This document shows, piece by piece, positions 1 through 10,999 of a stretch of 64,000 nucleotides of DNA (position 1 is the stretch's first letter; each line of letters opens with the position of its first letter). The DNA is from Calliopsis andreniformis. Lineage: Eukaryota > Arthropoda > Insecta > Hymenoptera > Andrenidae. The stretch spans positions 18,889,001-18,953,000 of the forward strand of contig NC_135066.1 in the NCBI RefSeq assembly GCF_051401765.1, read 5' to 3'. The position numbers and the translations under genes are program-made. Under the pieces are notes generated by a model. It did no database searches, was not told the DNA's origin, and saw nothing but the letters and a program-made list of their open reading frames with translations.

Positions 1-1074
1 CTTAATTAAGAACTCTTGTGTTTCATTACATACAGAGGAGACGCAGAGGAAGGAGATTACACAAACTGCGACAGTTCTAATCAAAGGAAAGACAAATAGT
101 CTGTCTATAAGCTCAGTCAAATGTAAGAAAGGTAATTGCAAATACAGTGATTCACAAAGTGCCACAATGGCTTATTAAATTCGCACGTTTGGGTTTTAAA
201 AGTATTACATTTCTTCTAATAGAATTATGAAAATTGAATAAAAGATATGTGAACGAATCTGTGAGTCTTTGTACGACCATTGTTCGAAATTGTAGGAAAA
301 CTTATTGCTAGTGACCATTTTATATAACTAGGAATGAAAGTTACTTCTTTTGTTTCATCACATCATAATTTTGTGAAAGTTGTTATTATTTATCACATAA
401 ATGATTAAATACACTAACTCCAATTTGTAAATACTTTGCTACACATAACTATGTGTACAGTGTATTCAGTCATAAGTGGAAAATTCTAGAAGAACAATTC
501 TAAGCGTTAAAATTAAACGATAATGAAAAATAATAAATTATTGAGTCTTTATTTGTTAACTATAAGCATTTAGAGAAAACAACAACTCTCGTAAAACACA
601 TCTTTAGTGGAATACTACAACTATTGACTTGCACAATGCTTATGATAATCACTGGATTTCATGGCCTGAATTTTATCAAGAGCTGACAACGGTATCACTC
701 AATTCATTAACAGTAAGTTTCAGGCAAAGTTTATCAATCTTTAATCTAGAAATAATATTACTACATGTTTTGAATGAAATGTAGTACAAGCTAACGATTA
801 AATGATCGGATAAAAACGGATGAGAGTTACTTAAACATTTTCTTCTTAAGCATATACATATGTCTATATCTCTTCAATTTCTCTCGTTAAACTGTTTGCA
901 GCAAGGTCATTCAGATAAGGTAGAAGATTGATAGATAGAATAAACATATTTGAAAGAAGGGTAAATAGAGGTGTACCAGTTCTTGTAATTTTACAAAAAT
1001 AATTGATTACTTACTGTACTATTACTATAATTGTATGCTCCTATATAAAGGGTTAGAAAATTCCATTTTTATGT
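1..1074. other. AT-rich stretch, no gene seen
   Basis: AT-rich sequence with no recognisable coding region, RNA gene or strong repeat. The 5' part of the retroelement that becomes recognisable at about 1075 (its gag and terminal repeats) may lie here, but nothing in the sequence shows it. Confidence 0.4.
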
Positions 1075-2530
1075 CCATTAAAGCAAATAAGTGCCTCTAA
1101 AATTCCAAATTACTCTAATTCAGAAAAAGCTCCCTTTAAGGAAACTATTGTTAACCTCCTATCCATAGGTGCAATTTCAAAATGTGAGCCATATGTAAGG
1201 CAATTCCTATCAAGTATCTTCCTTATCACGAAATGAAATAGTAAAAAGAGATTTATATTGAATTTAAAGAACCTAAATAAATTCATTCAAATAAATCATT
1301 TTAAAATTGAAGACTCACATACTATATTAAAGCAAATATCAGAAAATTGTTATATGGCCAAGTTAGATCTTAAAGATGCTTGTTTTTTAATAAAAATTCA
1401 TGTCGATTCTAAAAAGTATTTACGATTTAAATGGAAAGAAAGTATACGAGTTCAACGTTTTATCATTTGGTCTCAACATGGCACCTTTGGTGTTCACGGA
1501 AATAATGAAAACTGTTGCTTGAGTATTACACTGTGCAGGGTACTTATCTACGATCTATTTAGGCGATTCATTTATCACAGGAGAGTCCTATGAAGAATGT
1601 CTAGAGAATGTAATGCAGATAGAAACTTTGTTGACAGCCTTGGGCTTTATCATAAATAAGGAAAAGAACTCCTTAGGGCTTGGTAAAAGATGTGTCTTTT
1701 TAGAATATGAAATTGATTCAGAAAATTTCCAGGTTAAATTTTCCCAAGAAAAAATAGATCGTATAGAAAGAGAAATTAACAAATTTCTTACCTTAAAATG
1801 TTATAAAATCCGTGAATTCGCAAGATTTCTAGGTCTTCTTGTTTTGGCTTCTCTTGGTACTGAATACAGTTGGCTTTATACAAAAGAGTTCGAACGAGTC
1901 AAATATTTGAATTTGAAAAACGAAAAAAATGATTATGACAATTATATGAACATTCCAGATACTATTTTACTTGACTTAAAATGGTGGAATTATGCAATAA
2001 ACCATTTTGTTAATAAAATAAAACGAGATAATTACTGCTTGGAAATTTTCTCAGATGCCTCAACTACGAGGTGGGGGATTGCATGCTGCAAAGAGACAGT
2101 GAGTGGCTTATGGAGCGTCCAAGAGAGCTTTTGCCACATTAATTACCTTGAAATTTTTGTAGCATTTTTTGGTCTAAAAATGTTTGCAAAAAATTTAAGT
2201 AATTGTCAAGTACTACTTCGTATTGACAATACAACCACTGTCTCCTACATTAATCGGATGGGCGACATTTAGTTCTCACACCTCATGTACATTACCAAGC
2301 AGTTGTGGCAATTGTGTGAATATCGTAAATTACACGTACTTGCGTTTTACATTCGTTTTTCTGACAACAAATAGGCAGACGCTGAATCTAGATGGAATTA
2401 CACAGACATAGAATGGGAACTATCACAGGAAGTGTTCCAAAGAGTTATAGTTATATTCGGGATCCTTGATATCGATCTCTTTGCGAGTCGGGTCAGTAAA
2501 AAATGTCCTAAGTAGATTTCCTGACATAGA
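1075..2530 (+). pseudogene. DIRS-type reverse transcriptase-RNase H pseudogene
   Basis: The RT fingers are readable from about 1075 (F-K-E-T-I-V-N-L-L-S-I-G-A-I-S), followed by N-L-K-N-L-N-K-F and the palm motif A-K-L-D-L-K-D-A with its first catalytic Asp. Near 1480 the frame shifts, and the next frame carries V-F-T-E-I-M, a stop, and Y-L-G-D at 1556-1567 where active RTs have Y-x-D-D, so a catalytic Asp is replaced by Gly. The thumb and connection follow at 1613-2040. RNase H is seen as I-F-S-D-A-S-T-T, I-N-Y-L-E-I and L-L-R-I-D-N-T-T (about 2047-2250), its three acidic residues intact. Beyond a stop at 2271 the reading continues in shifted frames through D-I-D-L-F-A-S-R to about 2530. The clear RT/RNase H motifs make the family assignment strong; the element is not functional. 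Confidence 0.8.
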
Positions 2531-2839
2531 GATTCAGACACTCATACAATTAATGTTTTTATAGTTTATTGGAAAAAATTTTATCTTTATTCCCCAGTTT
2601 TCAATGATATTTAAAACTTTACGCAAAATCATTTCCAATAGAGCTGAAGGTATAATGGTTGTCCTAATGTGGCCCACACAACTGTGGTGTCCAGTCTCCA
2701 AAAGCCTTTTGTTATCTGATCCGTTAATACTTAGATCTAATAGAAATTTAATTTTGTCCCATATTAAAGTCACGTAAGGATACAGGATAAGACATCGACG
2801 TAATGTTTGCATCCCTTTCACCAAACTCATTCAAGCAAT

Positions 2840-3729
2840 ACGATGTTTATTTAAGGAGGTGGTTCCTTTATTGTAATCAAAATAACGTTGAATTATGCGA
2901 GGCATCAATCCCAAATGTAATTTATTTCTTTAAGAGATTATATGACGAAGGTGCACAATATTGAACTCTTAACACTAGTAGAGCTGCCTTGGCACTATTA
3001 TTATGGCAACATATAGGAAAAGACGATAGAGTCAATAGATTTTCTAACGGCGTATTTCGCTTGCGTTCCCCATTACCTAAGCATAACGTCACTTGGGATA
3101 ATAGTGTAGTTCTTAACTGCTTTGAAACTTGTTATCCCAACGAAATCTTACAACTTGACGTTATCTCTAAAAAATGAATAACCTTATTAGCCTTGGTAAC
3201 GGCACATAGAGGGCAAACCTTGTCAAAAATAAGAATCAAGAACATCGAAGTAACTGATAATAAAGTAATTATAAAAATTCCAGATTTAATTCAAACTTCT
3301 CGAATTGTATATACTCAGGCAATGCTGATCCTTCCATTTTTCAATGAAAAACCTGAAATTTGCCCAAGTAAAACATTAATAGCCTACTTAAATGATACGA
3401 AACCCTAACATAAAAACATTCAATTTCGATTTATAAGTTGTAAAAAACCGCATAAACCAGTTTCCACACAGACTCTGAGGCGGTGAATAAGAAATGTGTT
3501 AAATGAGAGTGGAATTGATGTCTCCTTGTTTTCTGCTCACTGTACGCTTGCCGCCGCGTCTGCAGCTCATAAACTAGGTGCCAGTCTGGTTATAATTAGG
3601 AAAACTGCTAAATGGAGGGGAAGTTCCAGTACGTTTTTTAAATTTTACAATAAGCTCTTAATTAATGAAACATTAAATGAAAACGACTCTTCTGCTCGAG
3701 CCATTATTAATAATTTCTTAAATAATTAG
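2840..3729 (+). pseudogene. DIRS-type tyrosine recombinase pseudogene
   Basis: Three consecutive open segments (2989-3177, 3193-3408, 3496-3729) in one reading direction make a tyrosine recombinase interrupted by stops. The first Arg box is seen as T-A-H-R-G-Q-T near 3200. The second box reads S-A-H-C-T-L-A-A-A-S near 3535, where the family has H-x-x-R, so the second catalytic Arg appears to be Leu. The C-terminal Tyr is in T-F-F-K-F-Y-N-K near 3640. Tyrosine recombinases of this family cut and join DNA through that Tyr to integrate the circular cDNA. Adjacency to the RT-RNase H pseudogene supports one DIRS element. Stops, frameshifts and the lost Arg say it is inactive. Confidence 0.75.
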
Positions 3730-4084
3730 ATTTAGGAAATGTGTCGTTATAGTTTCAAGTTAATCAAGTTAATATAATAACTATTGAATTATACATGTGT
3801 AAGAATCATAGAAAAATTTACAATAAATCTTATGTTTTGTGTCAATTTACTTGTAAAAAAATAAAATATTTCACGACACACACTAAAAGTCTACATGTTG
3901 TGTTATTATGCTAATCTTAAGGACGAAGTATTTGTACAATTATGATACAACTTCATTTTCAGATAAGTTTGTTTAATCATAAAGAATGATACGAAGAAGT
4001 ATTTCAGTAAACATATTTTAAGTAACAATAAAAAGAAATATGTTTCAAATAACAAAAGATGAAAAGCATAACTAACTTTATACA
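3730..4084. other. non-coding gap after the DIRS element
   Basis: AT-rich sequence in which no coding region or clear repeat end was recognised. A 3' terminal repeat of the DIRS element would be expected here but could not be identified. Confidence 0.35.
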
Positions 4085-4800
4085 TTTTGTGGCGTCGTAT
4101 GTTGGTTTAATGATATTTTTTATTGCACTTCAAATTATAATTATGACAGAGTAATGAAGATCACTTATGGTGCAGTATTCGTAGGATCAACCCTTACAAA
4201 AACAGCGTGTAACAGCTTTCACAAAAGAACTTCAAACAAATCAGATATATACAGTCATTGTTAGGCAAAGAATTTTTATTCTGTATGCTACTTTGCTTGC
4301 CTTGCCTTTTCATTGTTTTCTTGCCAGTATGTACACATTGAACTTTCATATGAACAAAAATAATGTGTTACTTTACCCCCATAGTGACGGATTAAGGAGA
4401 CTTTTCCACGACGCGTGATTCGATAAATCTAGTTCGGCGAGTGATTCAGTGGACCTGTCTCGGTAAGCCAGATTTGGCTCGTGGTAGCTTGTATGAATCT
4501 GAATCTGCGAGGTTGTCCTTTCCCTAGATTGTCGTGTCTCAAATTTCGTATGGCTTGCAAATTCAGATTTATACAAGCTCCCACGCGCCGAGCCAAGAAG
4601 GCTCACCGCATCACTCGCCGAGCCAAGCAAACTCGCCGAATCACGCGTTGCGGGAAGAATCCTTTACTGTTGTCTCCAACCATGTTTTTTAGCATAAAAA
4701 GGTTATACTCTATAAACTACAAAAGACTTATTGAAACACAAATACAAGAATTTACAGAGATATTATCTAACACTGCTTGGACAAATGATTGAGTCAATCT
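4085..4800. repeat. dispersed repeat, copy 1 (partner near 51650-52000)
   Basis: The stretch from the attatgacagag motif at about 4139 through the gtatgtacacattgaac motif at about 4328 and the tatactctataaactac motif near 4707 matches 51654-51990 in the same direction, at an estimated 75-80% identity. The two copies carry different palindromic insertions at neighbouring points (4390-4672 here, 52012-52220 there). Not a gene; the transposon class is unknown. Confidence 0.6.
4390..4672. repeat. palindromic insertion (MITE-like)
   Basis: Imperfect inverted repeat centred near 4525. The outer arms share the acgcgtgattcg motif (about 4411 and the reverse complement near 4640) and the ggcgagtgatt motif. 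The inner arms pair cttgtatgaatctgaatc (4488) with the complement of gattcagatttatacaag near 4565. It is richer in G+C than its surroundings and sits inside a copy of another repeat whose partner at 51.9 kb lacks it, as expected for an insertion. Open frames inside it are by-products of the inverted structure. Confidence 0.6.
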
Positions 4801-6980
4801 CTGCATATTAATTTGTAACTATAAATATGAACAAAAAAATCAAAAGAGCAGGAACTTACCTGAATGAGCTAAATACACAAATTCAGCTTGAACACTTGCG
4901 ATTCGTTTTACTGATCAGTTCCGCTTGATGAAATAAAAGAAACATTACTATGTATATGTAACTGTGAAAAAAAATATTTTAGAAATGTTTATAGAAGGGG
5001 AGTGGGTGTTTGTTACTTCCATAACGCCGTTACTTTTGTCCCGGTTCTTCTCTATACCAAAAATAATATAACCCCTATGCTGAATGTAACAAAGTAATGT
5101 AACTTTGTTATATAACATGTACTATAGACCCACCTTAAAGAATACCTGTACAAAATCACATGTTTAACTCTCCGTACGTAAGCTTTCTGTTTTCATATTT
5201 GATAAGCAATCGTTCGTTCGGTCATATACTTTTTAATTTGTTGATTTCTATTTGTTACTTACGTTCCTTTTTTAAGGTTAACTCAAAAATAAAGATTTAA
5301 CAAATGAGGAGAGGAAAATAGTCACTAAAATGAAAGCAAAATTAAAAATATATCGAACAATTGATAGGTTTTAACAAGTCATTTACAATATAATTGCGCC
5401 AAGATCGGGACGTCCAAAAATCATCAATGTTTGCATAGGCAATAATGAGTTGCATTAGACAATAAGGAATTGCGTTACCTTATATATATTAAAAAATTTT
5501 TATTTTTAAAACTTTACTTTTACTTTATTTAAGATTGTAATCTTGAATATATAAAACTTTACAACAAATTTTTTCAATATTCATTTATTGCAAAATTGTC
5601 TATTTTCAAACAAATTTGAAATTGTTCCAAATTTTTCTCTGACTTTCTTGTATTTAAAACAATTTTTAGCATTTGATTGAATGAACAATTACATACTATA
5701 GAATGTAAACTGTGATAAATATCCCAGACCTAACTACTTTTATTTTTTATTTTAATAGCCTAAAACAATAAATAATTATGCTAGAACGACATAGTTTGTT
5801 TACGAAGTATGAAAATATATGTTTACTTAATAATGGTTAAAAATTACAAAAATGTAAATTTTGTTAATTTCTATTTGAATTAATAGTAATACTCTATTAA
5901 TTTGAATGCAGGAGCTTTCTCTGTGACCCTTGATAACAGACAATATCTAGCAAGCAAAAACGCATCGAAACTGTATGGAAGAGAGGACTGAAACGAATGC
6001 CAACAGTTATTTTAGCCGGTCGATATTGGCATCAAAATCGAATTACTTTTGATGTAATTCGTTGGTTGACCATATATGTAGAACAGTAGGTGCTATTACG
6101 GTTCTATTTTCTTGATTTCTGTCAGAGAAGCGTGTCAAACCCGCATATGCGGTCTATAAATTTCTTCGACTTGACGTTTACCCTTTAAGCGTCCCGAATA
6201 CAAGATATTCTGTTACACGAATACTGTTTATCGTAAAATTTTTATCTGAAGAAAACGCTGAATGAGGTTATCCTTTCGCTCCTGCTAAATTTACGTTGTT
6301 ATGTTAACGCACTTTCATGTGAAAGTTATGTATACATTTACTTTAATATTTTTGATATCTTTTAAGATAGAGAAGGGTCGTTAAGGATGAAATTGAATTT
6401 ATTGATTAGCTACATAAAAAAATGGTTTTAATATTTTTAGTATGGAAATATTGATCCAAACCGACTCATTTTTCTCGAGGCCTCAGTACACTGGAAAAAA
6501 TTGAAAAAAATAATTATTAGGATTGACAATACAATAAAATTATTACAACTAAAAAGCTAAAGTAGAACTTTTTCATTATTTTCGTATGTGAAACCTATTC
6601 ACCGAAAACGAACAAAGATGGAGAAAAATGTTCGTGTGCATGTGTTGTCACAAACGATTTGTCTTTAGTTAGACAGTATTTTGTATTTTGTACTTACTTG
6701 TATGGAAATATGTCCTTTAATTCTTATCACATGTAAAGTTAGACTTGAGACAAAGACTTTAAAAATTAAATGTTTGAATATTTCAAAGTGTGAAAGCTTG
6801 AATATTTGGAAGTTTGAAAGATCAAAACTGAGGAAATTGAAGATATGTATTTTAGATGCGTTGTGGATGGGACTTTGAACTATACAAAATTGTAGAGGTG
6901 TGCAGGATACTGACTTTTCGGTATCAGGACCAGAGACGGAATATCGAAGCAATACAAGCGCCCGGAATCTCAAGTTGCTT
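4801..6980. other. non-coding stretch, nothing recognised
   Basis: Long AT-rich sequence with only short open frames. Low-complexity runs such as repeated tttgaatatttgaaagtttg-like wording occur near 6770-6830. No protein family, RNA gene or well-defined repeat could be supported. Confidence 0.4.
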
Positions 6981-7008
6981 CGGGATCTCGAGTCATCCTG
7001 AGATCCCG
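6981..7008. repeat. GC-rich hairpin
   Basis: Perfect 9-bp stem cgggatctc / gagatcccg with a 10-base loop, in a patch that also carries cggaatctcaag. Short GC-rich palindromes like this are common in transposon ends. No function is claimed. Confidence 0.5.
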
Positions 7009-7492
7009 ATTGCCTTACATACTCACAAACAAATCAAAATACGATACAGGGTCTCGTTTCACATTCGATGCAAAGATTTCGTTGCTTTTAATTTGCTTCC
7101 GGTATTTACATAACTAAACACTTCGCAATACTAAAGAGCCCGCACACGACCAATAATAATTAGCCTCAGTGTTTCAATGTCCTTTTTTCAGAAATTAATG
7201 GAAATATGATTTTAATTTTGTTTTCTAAATTTTATTTATATATATGGGCATCTCCATTAGCGTACAATTGTAAGTAAATACTAAACATAGGGTGAAAACA
7301 AAATGTAGGCAGCGGACATGGCCTATTGAAGTATTATAATAGTTGGTTGACTAAATTTTTGAAAGTTAATACAGTTCCGGAAAAGAAATTATCCGATTAC
7401 AAAATGCGTTGGCATCAGAGAAAACACGACTGATAGGGTTTGAAAAATTATAACTTGATTTGTAGTAGTTAGGTGGAAAGATTCGCATAGAT

Positions 7493-7790
7493 CTAAATAA
7501 GCGACTTCAATGGTATATAAAAATTAATCTTTTCTAGTAGATATGGACAATGCATGTCGTTATTGATTAATTTGAAAAGAAAAAATATGTCCTTAGCCGT
7601 CCTGCGAGATTCAAGCGATTTTCTGTTTAATTGATTCATAATTGGTTTGTAATTATGATCACTAAATGACATCTGTGTTCGAGCCTTAAACGAGGTCAGC
7701 CTTAGAAACCTATGCTGAATCCTTTCAAGAAGCACTCTATGTTTAATAAAACGCGGTGTTAAGGCGATCATAATTTTGTGACATTTGGTA
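7493..7790 (-). pseudogene. non-LTR retrotransposon RT, C-terminal fragment
   Basis: On the minus strand, 92 residues match the part downstream of the reverse transcriptase palm in Jockey/CR1-type non-LTR retrotransposons. The tell-tale sequence is L-L-E-R-I-Q-H-R-F-L-R, then L-N-R-K-S-L-E-S-R-R, then F-L-F-K-L-I-N, ending near I-N-F-Y-I-P. This is a known C-terminal signature of such elements. No polymerase palm is found beside it, so this is a 5'-truncated remnant. The family placement rests on motif recognition alone. Confidence 0.65.
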
Positions 7791-7979
7791 GACTAGGTTT
7801 ACGATACAGACGAGTAGGGCCTGCTATTTTTGAGGAGGTATACTATTAGTTTATTGGTAATTATTTGTTAATTTGCATTGAGGATCAAGGACCTTAGAAG
7901 TCACTTCATCGTTTTGCGATTCTGACGAACACGTGCACTTTGGAATCCCGAGTCTCTGGTCAATAGCAATTGACGCATC

Positions 7980-8240
7980 GTAAACCTCAAACCCGAGCGT
8001 ATTCCGTTAACGTGCTACCCTTGGGGTCCGTCGCCCCTTGGGACCTAAGGGCTTGGGCCTTTCCGGGGTGATGTCACCCCACGGAACCTAGCCACCACCC
8101 CCACACGCTATCGACAACGGCTTCCCTCCCATGTCTGTGGTGAGAGTTTTTGGGCATAACCCACCCCACAGAGGTCTCCCTCGAAGGAGCAACCAGGGCT
8201 CCTATTAATAAATATTTCCTCCGTCCTCTAAGCTCACTTC
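7980..8240. other. GC-rich block of unknown origin
   Basis: A sharp island of higher G+C (for example ccttggggtccgtcgcccc and ggtgatgtcaccccacgg) in AT-rich surroundings. It contains short direct and inverted words but no recognisable protein. It may be the untranslated region of the retrotransposon whose ORF1 piece begins about 400 bases downstream; that link is inference. Confidence 0.35.
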
Positions 8241-8642
8241 TGTATAAAGTAAGATCTATCAAATAAAGAATTAGATACAACTTAGAATTCATCGGTATCT
8301 CTGATCCTTCGAACTAATCCCTAGTCGGCACACCAGGTGCAAAAATTCAACAAAGCCAGAAAGATCTATTGATCAACTGCTAGTCTAAACACGCGGTGAC
8401 CAAATAATAGAAGTATATTCTAGACGAGATCATATGAGTGAAAAATACAAAGTCTTAAGAGTATTTACGTTTCTAAAGCTAGTAACACAACGTTTAATGA
8501 AACCAAGCGTTTTGTAAGATTTGTTGACTATACGTTGATAATGAGGTGAGAAATCTAGGAGTGAGATGAAAAAAGAAAATCACCATCGAAAATACTACAT
8601 TAGAGATAAGATCATTGGTTACTAGATCTTAACGACTAATTC

Positions 8643-8925
8643 TACCAAACATCTGTCCGATTATTCCCCATTGTATCTTATAAACATACGAGTTGGATTA
8701 ACAATGACCTTTCTAAGAGCAAAAACTTCTCTGAACCTGACTTTGTTGACACCATGAGTTTTCGAAGGCAAATTTATATTCATCCTAATGACATAATGGA
8801 ATTACCACCACACAGTAAAATCAACCACAATGATACCGTTTACTGGATATATTTATTAATAGGTACCATCAGCTGCTTAAAATATAAATTAAACGGTCAC
8901 TTGGCTAAAAATTATTAATAAAATA
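8643..8925 (+). pseudogene. non-LTR retrotransposon ORF1 (gag-like) zinc-knuckle fragment
   Basis: A continuous frame from 8643 to the stop at 8923-8925 contains S-F-R-R-Q-I-Y-I-H-P-N-D-I, then K-I-N-H-N-D-T-V-Y-W-I, then a decayed zinc knuckle S-C-L-K-Y-K-L-N-G-H-L-A-K-N-Y. In intact ORF1 proteins of insect I/R1-like non-LTR elements the knuckle is C-x2-C-x4-H-x4-C and binds the element RNA. Here the second and fourth Cys are Tyr. It has no start codon of its own. The RNase H fragment of the same strand at 9535-10018 may be the other end of the same, internally deleted element. Confidence 0.6.
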
Positions 8926-9129
8926 CAAAAAAAAGATAGATGAAATTCAATTAAAGTCATAGTCAGAAACCATAAACAATAATTCAGAAGAAATAAACTC
9001 AGCATATTATGTAAGTAAATATAATCCCAAGTATATTGTGTTTGATCTTATTTTAATTAGAAGACCTTAAAAAACACGCTTGTTAAAGTTTTATTGTAAA
9101 ATTACCAAATTACGGAACTTTCATCTTTA

Positions 9130-9290
9130 TATTAGTGTTGTTTCATCGATACACGATCTCGGATATGGCTACCCTGCTCGGTCCCTACTTTGCTGTCGAA
9201 TTTCGGTGCACCTCGAGAGGGGTCCTCCTTCAGTAGTGGGAATAACTAGCAGGCAATTACACCGCAAACAGATTCAGGCGGTTATCCAAC
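9130..9290. other. GC-richer segment between the two non-LTR remnants
   Basis: This patch (containing cacctcgagaggggtcctcc) separates the ORF1-like fragment from the RNase H-like fragment. It resembles no coding family I know and may be a later insertion. A patch with similar wording (gaggtcctcttgtcgagcgg) lies near 21143, but the match is too short to call a repeat pair. Confidence 0.3.
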
Positions 9291-9534
9291 GTTTAATGTA
9301 TTTGACTAATGACTAATGACATATTATCATGTCTAATGACATATGTATGTACATAATTATACATATAACCGCACATCCGTTAACTTTGTCCGAATGGGAG
9401 CAGGCAGTGTATATCTTGATATAATCAGCAAATTCGGTTATTTTTTCTAAGAATATTGTTTTATAATATAGTAGGTGATTTGATGGAATTGTTAAGGAAT
9501 CAATTATGTTGGGTGAATCAACTAATCAGACTGG

Positions 9535-10018
9535 ATTAGCTGGAAGTTGATTACATATAGCCTAGATGAGACATATTCAATCTTCTTCTGTGAGGTATAT
9601 CGTATAAGATCAGCTCTCCAAATCATTGACACTGATGTTGCAACCAAATATATAATACTCACTGACTCCACGAGTGTAACTGAAAGCTTGAAAGCTCAAA
9701 CAACCAGTGATCCAGTTATACAAGAAACATTAAACGGACTATCATCAGTGAAAAGGAATAACAAGGAAGTCATACTAGTCAAATTGTTGACAAAATGATC
9801 AAACCCATCTCAACATTGTCTATATCCAATCAATGTACCCAAACTTCACATAGAGATCTTAAAAGTTTTCTAACAAAAACAATTATTGAAAAATGGAACA
9901 TTTATTCGAAAGGTCATGCGCTTTCAAAAATTCTCACTGTGAGGAGTAACATATACGAATATTCAATAAACTTAACAGACGCGAACAAACAATCATAACT
10001 GAGAACAGGACACATAAA
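9535..10018 (+). pseudogene. non-LTR retrotransposon RNase H domain, decayed
   Basis: The open frame at 9547-9798 reads like the RNase H domain that follows the RT in I/R1/LOA-type non-LTR retrotransposons. It has F-F-C-E-V-Y-R-I-R-S-A-L-Q-I-I (second acidic position) and Y-I-I-L-T-D-S-T-S-V (third acidic position, D-S). The expected W-x-P-S-H-x-G segment is missing, and the reading passes into another frame at about 9795 with I-I-E-K-W-N, typical of the tail of such proteins. RNase H removes RNA from the RNA-DNA hybrid during retrotransposition. The gene is truncated and shifted, hence a pseudogene. Confidence 0.65.
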
Positions 10019-10990
10019 AATAACCCATAGACATAGCTGTCCAATGATTTCGTATTTTCTTTCTTTTGTTACAATAAAGCAACAATATGTATTTACTCTT
10101 AGTAACTAAACGGTAGCTTAATAAGCTGTTGACAACATGCAAATTGTTACATGGTATTAACAAAAGCAAAGGCCTGAAAAACAATAATTATGTTCTTGCT
10201 CTTCGTCTTTCTACATACGATTCCCTATTTTCGATTAGTTTGTCAATTAATTTACATTTCACTATTTGAAATAAGTAGAAGAATTTGTCTTTCATAAAAA
10301 TTCTGACACAAATTCTAAAATTTTGAAATCTATGTAAATTCTAGAACTAATACGATCAAAAACCTAAAAATTCTAGAATCTAAATTTAAAAAATTGTGCA
10401 CATCATTAATTTTTAGAATCAAATAATAAATTGGAATATTTAAGTATATTTAATAGATTACATTACCATGTTCAACCTGGCGTAATACACATCTATTGAT
10501 AAAAGCACACATTGTGAGCTAGCGGTGTGTAACCTACTGAGTTGAACGTGTTAATGTAGTTTTACTGTTTATTGTCAATACCTTGGTTCTATCGACGTTT
10601 AAAGCCTCACGGAAGAATTTAGGTCAAATTGCGATTATAGCTAAGTGACCTTTTGAACTAACCAAAATCGGATCACACTTAACTCAGAGGATAAACCAAT
10701 AGCAATGTAACCACGTAACCAAAGAATCGATTTTCACCAGAATAATAGCATTGTTGTTACATGTCATTTCGTTCCATTGCTTTAAAGAGCAATTTATCGC
10801 AAAAAAATTATACATATAAAGCTGAAGTTATGGTAGGTTCTTGTTATAGACTCATGGTTCATTGATGAGCTTGTACTACATTACTATAATTACTATGTTG
10901 TGCTCTATTACCACATTGTATCTACTATAATGTTATATTACTATGTTACTATGGTATAGTATGTATATTAAGTAAATGCACATATGTATA
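10019..10990. other. non-coding stretch with short tactat-rich run
   Basis: No gene was recognised. Between about 10860 and 10970 there is a low-complexity run built from ttactat/actataat words, similar to the run at about 32870-32935. Confidence 0.4.
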
Positions 10991-10999
10991 TTAAGGGGT

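Larger units (their letters stand above)
1075..3729 (+). mobile_element. DIRS-like tyrosine-recombinase retroelement, broken
   Basis: One degraded element reading left to right as reverse transcriptase, RNase H, then tyrosine recombinase. That order, with a recombinase in place of a DDE integrase, is the defining layout of the DIRS/PAT/Ngaro order, which integrates through a circular intermediate. Several in-frame stops and frameshifts are spread through both parts, so it is dead. No gag, methyltransferase, inverted ends or split direct repeats could be recognised around it. It lies 5' of the first trehalase exon found and is not part of that gene's coding sequence. Confidence 0.75.

Noticed and set aside
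7206..7269. Possible signal-peptide exon (hydrophobic M-I-L-I-L-F-S-K-F-Y-L-Y-I-W followed by gtaagt)
   Set aside because: The frame at the donor leaves one base, but the first trehalase exon needs two, so they do not join. No other evidence of an exon here.
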